DNA of 56,197 nucleotides from Pseudoalteromonas denitrificans DSM 6059. GTDB taxonomy: Bacteria > Pseudomonadota > Gammaproteobacteria > Enterobacterales > Alteromonadaceae. The translations under genes were made by a program, and so were the position numbers. Location: assembly GCF_900112265.1 (NCBI RefSeq), contig NZ_FOLO01000036.1:1-56197 (forward strand). Reading direction: 5' to 3'. Below, piece by piece: positions 53,424-56,197 of this stretch; position 1 is the stretch's first letter; every line of letters begins with the position of its first letter. The notes beneath the pieces are model-generated. The model was not told the DNA's origin. It worked only from the letters and a program-made list of their open reading frames with translations, and searched no databases.

Positions 53424-54809
53424 TTATCTAATACGTCTTATTCTGAAAGAGCGACCTTTCAATTTCCCTTCTGATAATTTTGCAAGTGCTGGCTTAGACG
53501 CATCTTTATGTACGGCAACATAAGCCCAGTTATCAAACATATTTATTTTGCCAACTTGTTTACCTGCAATGCCATTTTTACCTGTTAATGCACCTAAAAT
53601 ATCACCAGGGCGAACTTTTTGCTTTTTACCGCCATCAATTTGCAATGTCACCATATCAGGCTTGTAACCTGGTTTTTCTAATATGCTAAATGGAGGTAAT
53701 ACTGAAATATCGAACTCTTTTTCCATATATTCAGATACTTTTTCAAAGCGATGCATTTCAGTTTCAATGAATATAGAATGAGCGGTGCCTTTTTTGCCTG
53801 CTCTGCCTGTACGTCCAATTCGGTGTACATGTACTTCTGGGTCACGGACAACTTCAAAGTTGATCACCATATCAAGTGAATCTACATCTAAACCGCGAGC
53901 TGCAACATCAGTTGCGACTAAAATACAGACACTTTTATTGGTGAAGCGTACTAAAGTTTGATCTCTATCTCTTTGCTCTAAATCACCATTTAATGCTAGT
54001 GCACTTAAACCAAAGTTATTGAGCTCATCAGATACTCTTTGTGTTTCAAGTTTTGTATTACAAAATACAACACAGCTTTCGGGACGATGCTTTAAAAGCA
54101 ATAAGCGAAGTGCGACTAAGCGTTGTTTATTATTCTCAACTTTATAAAAATATTGACGAATATTCGTATTGTTATCGGAAGAGGCCACTTTGACCATCAC
54201 AGGATCAACCATAATATGTTCAGAAACAGTTTTGATTGAATCAGGGAAGGTTGCACTAAATAACAATGTTTGACGGTTACTTGGCGTTGCATCTGTTATG
54301 GCATCAATAGCAGATTGAAAACCCATTTCTAACATACGATCAGCTTCATCAAGTACCAGAGTTGTTACATTATCTAAGTTAAGTGTACCGCGATATAAAT
54401 GATCTTCAATTCTACCTGGTGTGCCTACTATTATATGTGCACCATGTTCTAAAGAGCCAACTTGAGGTCCAAATGGCATACCACCGCAAATTGTTAAGAC
54501 TTTAATGTTGTGGATACTACGTGCCAGTTTACGAATTTCTTTTGCAACTTGATCTGCTAATTCTCGGGTTGGACATAATACTAAAGATTGAATGCGAAAT
54601 TGTTTTACTTTTAACTTTTCTAATATACCTAAACCAAAAGCGGCTGTTTTCCCTGAGCCTGTTTTTCCTTGTGCTATTACATCTTTACCCGCTAAAACAT
54701 GGGGCAGACTTTCGGCTTGGATTTGCGTCATATTGTTATAACCCAGAGAAGTTAGGTTCTCAATAAGGGCAGGTTGTAACTTGACGGATGTAAAGGTGGT
54801 TTGACTCAA
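53424..54809 (-). CDS. dbpA: ATP-dependent RNA helicase DbpA
   Basis: This 461-residue protein has all DEAD-box motifs: Walker A GKTGSGKT, PTRELADQV, VLDEADRM, SATFP and HRIGRTGRAG. The C-terminal domain (about 385-461) matches the DbpA RNA-binding domain that recognises 23S rRNA hairpin 92 ('DGGKKQKVRPGDILGALTG...GKI'). It assists large-subunit assembly. I chose the TTG at 54809 because AGGAAA lies six bases before it and the N-terminus then matches E. coli DbpA (457 residues). A TTG ten codons earlier (54839) is possible. Confidence 0.93.
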   Translation of the reverse strand: MSQTTFTSVKLQPALIENLTSLGYNNMTQIQAESLPHVLAGKDVIAQGKTGSGKTAAFGLGILEKLKVKQFRIQSLVLCPTRELADQVAKEIRKLARSIHNIKVLTICGGMPFGPQVGSLEHGAHIIVGTPGRIEDHLYRGTLNLDNVTTLVLDEADRMLEMGFQSAIDAITDATPSNRQTLLFSATFPDSIKTVSEHIMVDPVMVKVASSDNNTNIRQYFYKVENNKQRLVALRLLLLKHRPESCVVFCNTKLETQRVSDELNNFGLSALALNGDLEQRDRDQTLVRFTNKSVCILVATDVAARGLDVDSLDMVINFEVVRDPEVHVHRIGRTGRAGKKGTAHSIFIETEMHRFEKVSEYMEKEFDISVLPPFSILEKPGYKPDMVTLQIDGGKKQKVRPGDILGALTGKNGIAGKQVGKINMFDNWAYVAVHKDASKPALAKLSEGKLKGRSFRIRRIR

Positions 54810-55007
54810 GGTGCTTTTCCTATAATTGATCTTTTTCAATCGTTATATAATAGACCTTGAGCACAAAGCTGTACTTTTAGGCCATTTCGACCCTATATAA
54901 TATCAGATTTATTGCTTTATGCTTTGACTAAGTTTGTTCTATTATTAAATAATACTTTATATAGTTGAAAAATAGCTTATTTCATTAAGCATCACAGAGA
55001 GTCATTC

Positions 55008-55484
55008 ATGAAAAAACCACAAAGAGATATCACATTAAGATTTTTAGCCGAGCCGCAAGATGTTAATTTTGGAGGTAAAGTGCATGGTGGCGCTGTAATG
55101 AAATGGATTGATTTAGCGGCTTATGCATGTTCAGCTGGATGGAGTGGTCGTTATTGTGTTACTGCTTATGCTGGTGGAATTCGTTTTGTTGCTCCTATAC
55201 ATGTTGGTAGTTTAGTTGAGGTTGAGGCAAAAGTGATTTATACCGGTACATCATCTATGCATATTGCATTAGAAGTAACAGCATGCGATCCAAAGTCACT
55301 TAATAGACGTATAACAACACATTGTATTGTTATTATGGTTGCAGTAGATGAAACAGGGCAAAAGATTGAGATACCAAAGTGGGTCCCTGAAACAGATGCT
55401 GATATCAAGCAGCATGATACTGCTGTGCGCTTAATGGAAATGCGTAAACAAATAGGTGAAGAAATGGAAATTTTTGTAAAATAA
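55008..55484 (+). CDS. Acyl-CoA thioesterase (hot-dog fold)
   Basis: This 158-residue protein has the hot-dog thioesterase motif 'NFGGKVHGGAVMKWIDLAAYACS' (about 20-43) followed by 'YAGGIRFVAPIHVGSLVEVEAKVIYTG' (about 58-85). The Asn and Asp positions fit the YciA/BFIT-type acyl-CoA thioesterases, which hydrolyse acyl-CoA in the cytoplasm. It is full length. It is a single gene between dbpA (divergent) and the next rRNA operon. Confidence 0.88.
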   Translation: MKKPQRDITLRFLAEPQDVNFGGKVHGGAVMKWIDLAAYACSAGWSGRYCVTAYAGGIRFVAPIHVGSLVEVEAKVIYTGTSSMHIALEVTACDPKSLNRRITTHCIVIMVAVDETGQKIEIPKWVPETDADIKQHDTAVRLMEMRKQIGEEMEIFVK

Positions 55485-55535
55485 ACATTAGTTGTTAACT
55501 CAATTTAAATAAAAACTACTTATTACTGGTTTTAG

Positions 55536-55570
55536 CCAATGAAACGTCTGATTTTAGGGCGTTTCGTTGG
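55536..55570. terminator. Hairpin after the thioesterase gene
   Basis: CCAATGAAACG and CGTTTCGTTGG pair over 11 bases with one wobble around a 13-nt loop. It lies about 50 bp past the thioesterase stop and 48 bp before the first rRNA promoter. It lacks a T run directly after the stem, so the terminator label is tentative. Confidence 0.45.
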
Positions 55571-55617
55571 TTATATGAGCAAACAATTTGTTTTTTCAAT
55601 TTTTATCAAAAAAACAC

Positions 55618-55645
55618 TTGCGCTAAAACGAGATCTCTCTATACT
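55618..55645 (+). promoter_or_regulatory. rRNA operon promoter 1
   Basis: TTGCGC (55618-55623), a 16-bp spacer and TATACT (55640-55645) are followed by a GC-rich discriminator (GCGCCTCC). This discriminator is typical of stringently controlled rRNA promoters in marine gammaproteobacteria. Confidence 0.8.
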
Positions 55646-55765
55646 GCGCCTCCACCGACACAGACGGCAAGCAACATTCTTAAAGGGATGTAGCAAGTTA
55701 GCTAGGTTGGTAGAGTTGATTAAAACTTGAAATGAAAACTTTTCAAAAAGAATTTAAATTAAGTC

Positions 55766-55793
55766 TTGACTCAAAATAATCACGGTGTATTAT
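55766..55793 (+). promoter_or_regulatory. rRNA operon promoter 2
   Basis: TTGACT (55766-55771), a 16-bp spacer and TATTAT (55788-55793) are followed by GCACACC. An A/T-rich tract (about 55730-55763) just upstream resembles an UP element. Confidence 0.8.
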
Positions 55794-55835
55794 GCACACC
55801 CCAAGCGAAACGGCGCTAGCCAAAAAGCTTGAAAC

Positions 55836-55848
55836 GTTCTTTAAAAAT
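55836..55848 (+). promoter_or_regulatory. boxA-like antitermination site in the rRNA leader
   Basis: GTTCTTTAAAAAT resembles the rRNA boxA (TGCTCTTTAACA). It lies in the leader about 40 nt after promoter 2 and some 275 nt before 16S, where antitermination factors would load. Confidence 0.6.
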
Positions 55849-56121
55849 TTAAGTAATCATCTGTGTGGGCACTCTTGCAGATTGAGTTCTAAGTTACCTT
55901 CTTAACTTCGGTTTAGACGGTAACAAAAAATTAGAGTCTCATTTGTAATTATGTTTTACATTTTAACTTTTTCGAAAGTTTCAATGGAGTGACTACACAG
56001 TCATATGCGACGTTATTTATTATGTCGAAACGCAAACGTTTCAACTATCCAATAAATAATATCAAAAACAGAATTCATTGAGCTGAATACTTACTTGTTA
56101 AGTTATTCAAAAAACACTTTT

Positions 56122-56197
56122 AATTGAAGAGTTTGATCATGGCTCAGATTGAACGCTGGCGGCAGGCCTAACACATGCAAGTCGAGCGGTAACAGAG
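56122..56197 (+). rRNA. rrs: 16S rRNA, 5' end (partial)
   Basis: The sequence contains TTGAAGAGTTTGATCATGG and continues into TGAACGCTGGCGGCAGGCC, the universal 16S start. Only 76 nt lie in the window. It begins the second rRNA operon, in the same direction as the 5S at the left end. Confidence 0.97.

Noticed and set aside
55539..55730. 63-codon frame upstream of 16S rRNA
   Set aside because: It covers the first rRNA promoter and leader and is basic, low-complexity sequence with no ribosome-binding site.
1..56197. CRISPR arrays, prophage, integrons or toxin-antitoxin pairs
   Set aside because: I looked for regularly spaced repeats, integrases, cas genes and paired small ORFs and found none.

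Overview
This 56-kb window is an AT-rich (roughly one-third G+C by eye) chromosomal segment from a marine gammaproteobacterium, most likely of the order Alteromonadales (Colwelliaceae or Pseudoalteromonadaceae type). The basis is the 5S and 16S ends, the rRNA promoters with their 'gcgcctcc' discriminator, and the gene content: DbpA, DUF3622, DUF2145, oligopeptidase B, a MASE1 hybrid kinase, and many AraC and LysR regulators. It runs from the end of one rRNA operon (23S tail and 5S, 1-277) to the start of another in the same direction (two promoters, leader and first 76 bases of 16S, 55618-56197). It is therefore an inter-rrn segment. I see no phage, integrase, CRISPR array, plasmid or tRNA genes.

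Layout. 0.3-2.5 kb: a CsgD/VpsT-like LuxR regulator, hinT and a DUF2057 periplasmic protein. 3.0-8.5 kb: two solute-binding proteins followed by a propeller sensor kinase, with no transporter. 8.5-17.7 kb: a peptidase-rich block (oligopeptidase B, M16 and M20 peptidases), an AhpD-like protein with a divergent AraC regulator, and a LysR gene. 17.8-20.8 kb: a LysE-type exporter with an AraC regulator, a GNAT enzyme and an orphan binding protein. 20.86-21.13 kb: a MITE-like element. 21.2-28.9 kb: a secreted M35 protease, AraC next to an isocitrate-lyase-family enzyme, an HD-GYP phosphodiesterase, and a doxX-yqjG-pirin operon with a divergent LysR gene and a perfect palindrome between them. 29.0-38.2 kb: a poly-Asp outer-membrane protein, a DUF885 peptidase, LysR/thioredoxin, a MASE1-CHASE hybrid kinase, and a DUF2145 pair with a divergent XRE regulator. 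38.3-43.5 kb: lipoproteins, aspA with a LysR gene, a small membrane protein and a beta-lactamase-fold hydrolase. 43.58-43.74 kb: a strong candidate for a Fur-controlled small RNA. 44.2-49.4 kb: a transglutaminase-like protein with a lipoprotein partner, an AraC gene and an EamA exporter. 49.4-52.2 kb: two broken genes side by side. 52.3-55.5 kb: DnaQ-type exonuclease, DUF3622, dbpA and an acyl-CoA thioesterase.

The main theme is local regulation: four AraC, four LysR, one LuxR and one XRE regulator, mostly divergent from or beside the gene they probably control. Peptide breakdown is the second theme, with five intact peptidases and one decayed one.

The most notable signal is on the minus strand at 43585-43735. 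A near-consensus promoter with a 17-bp spacer has its -10 box inside a perfect 7-1-7 Fur box. It is followed by about 116 nt without a credible ORF, a 5' hairpin whose loop carries an anti-Shine-Dalgarno sequence, and a strong intrinsic terminator. It functionally resembles RyhB/PrrF-type iron-responsive RNAs but has no RyhB core that I can recognise.
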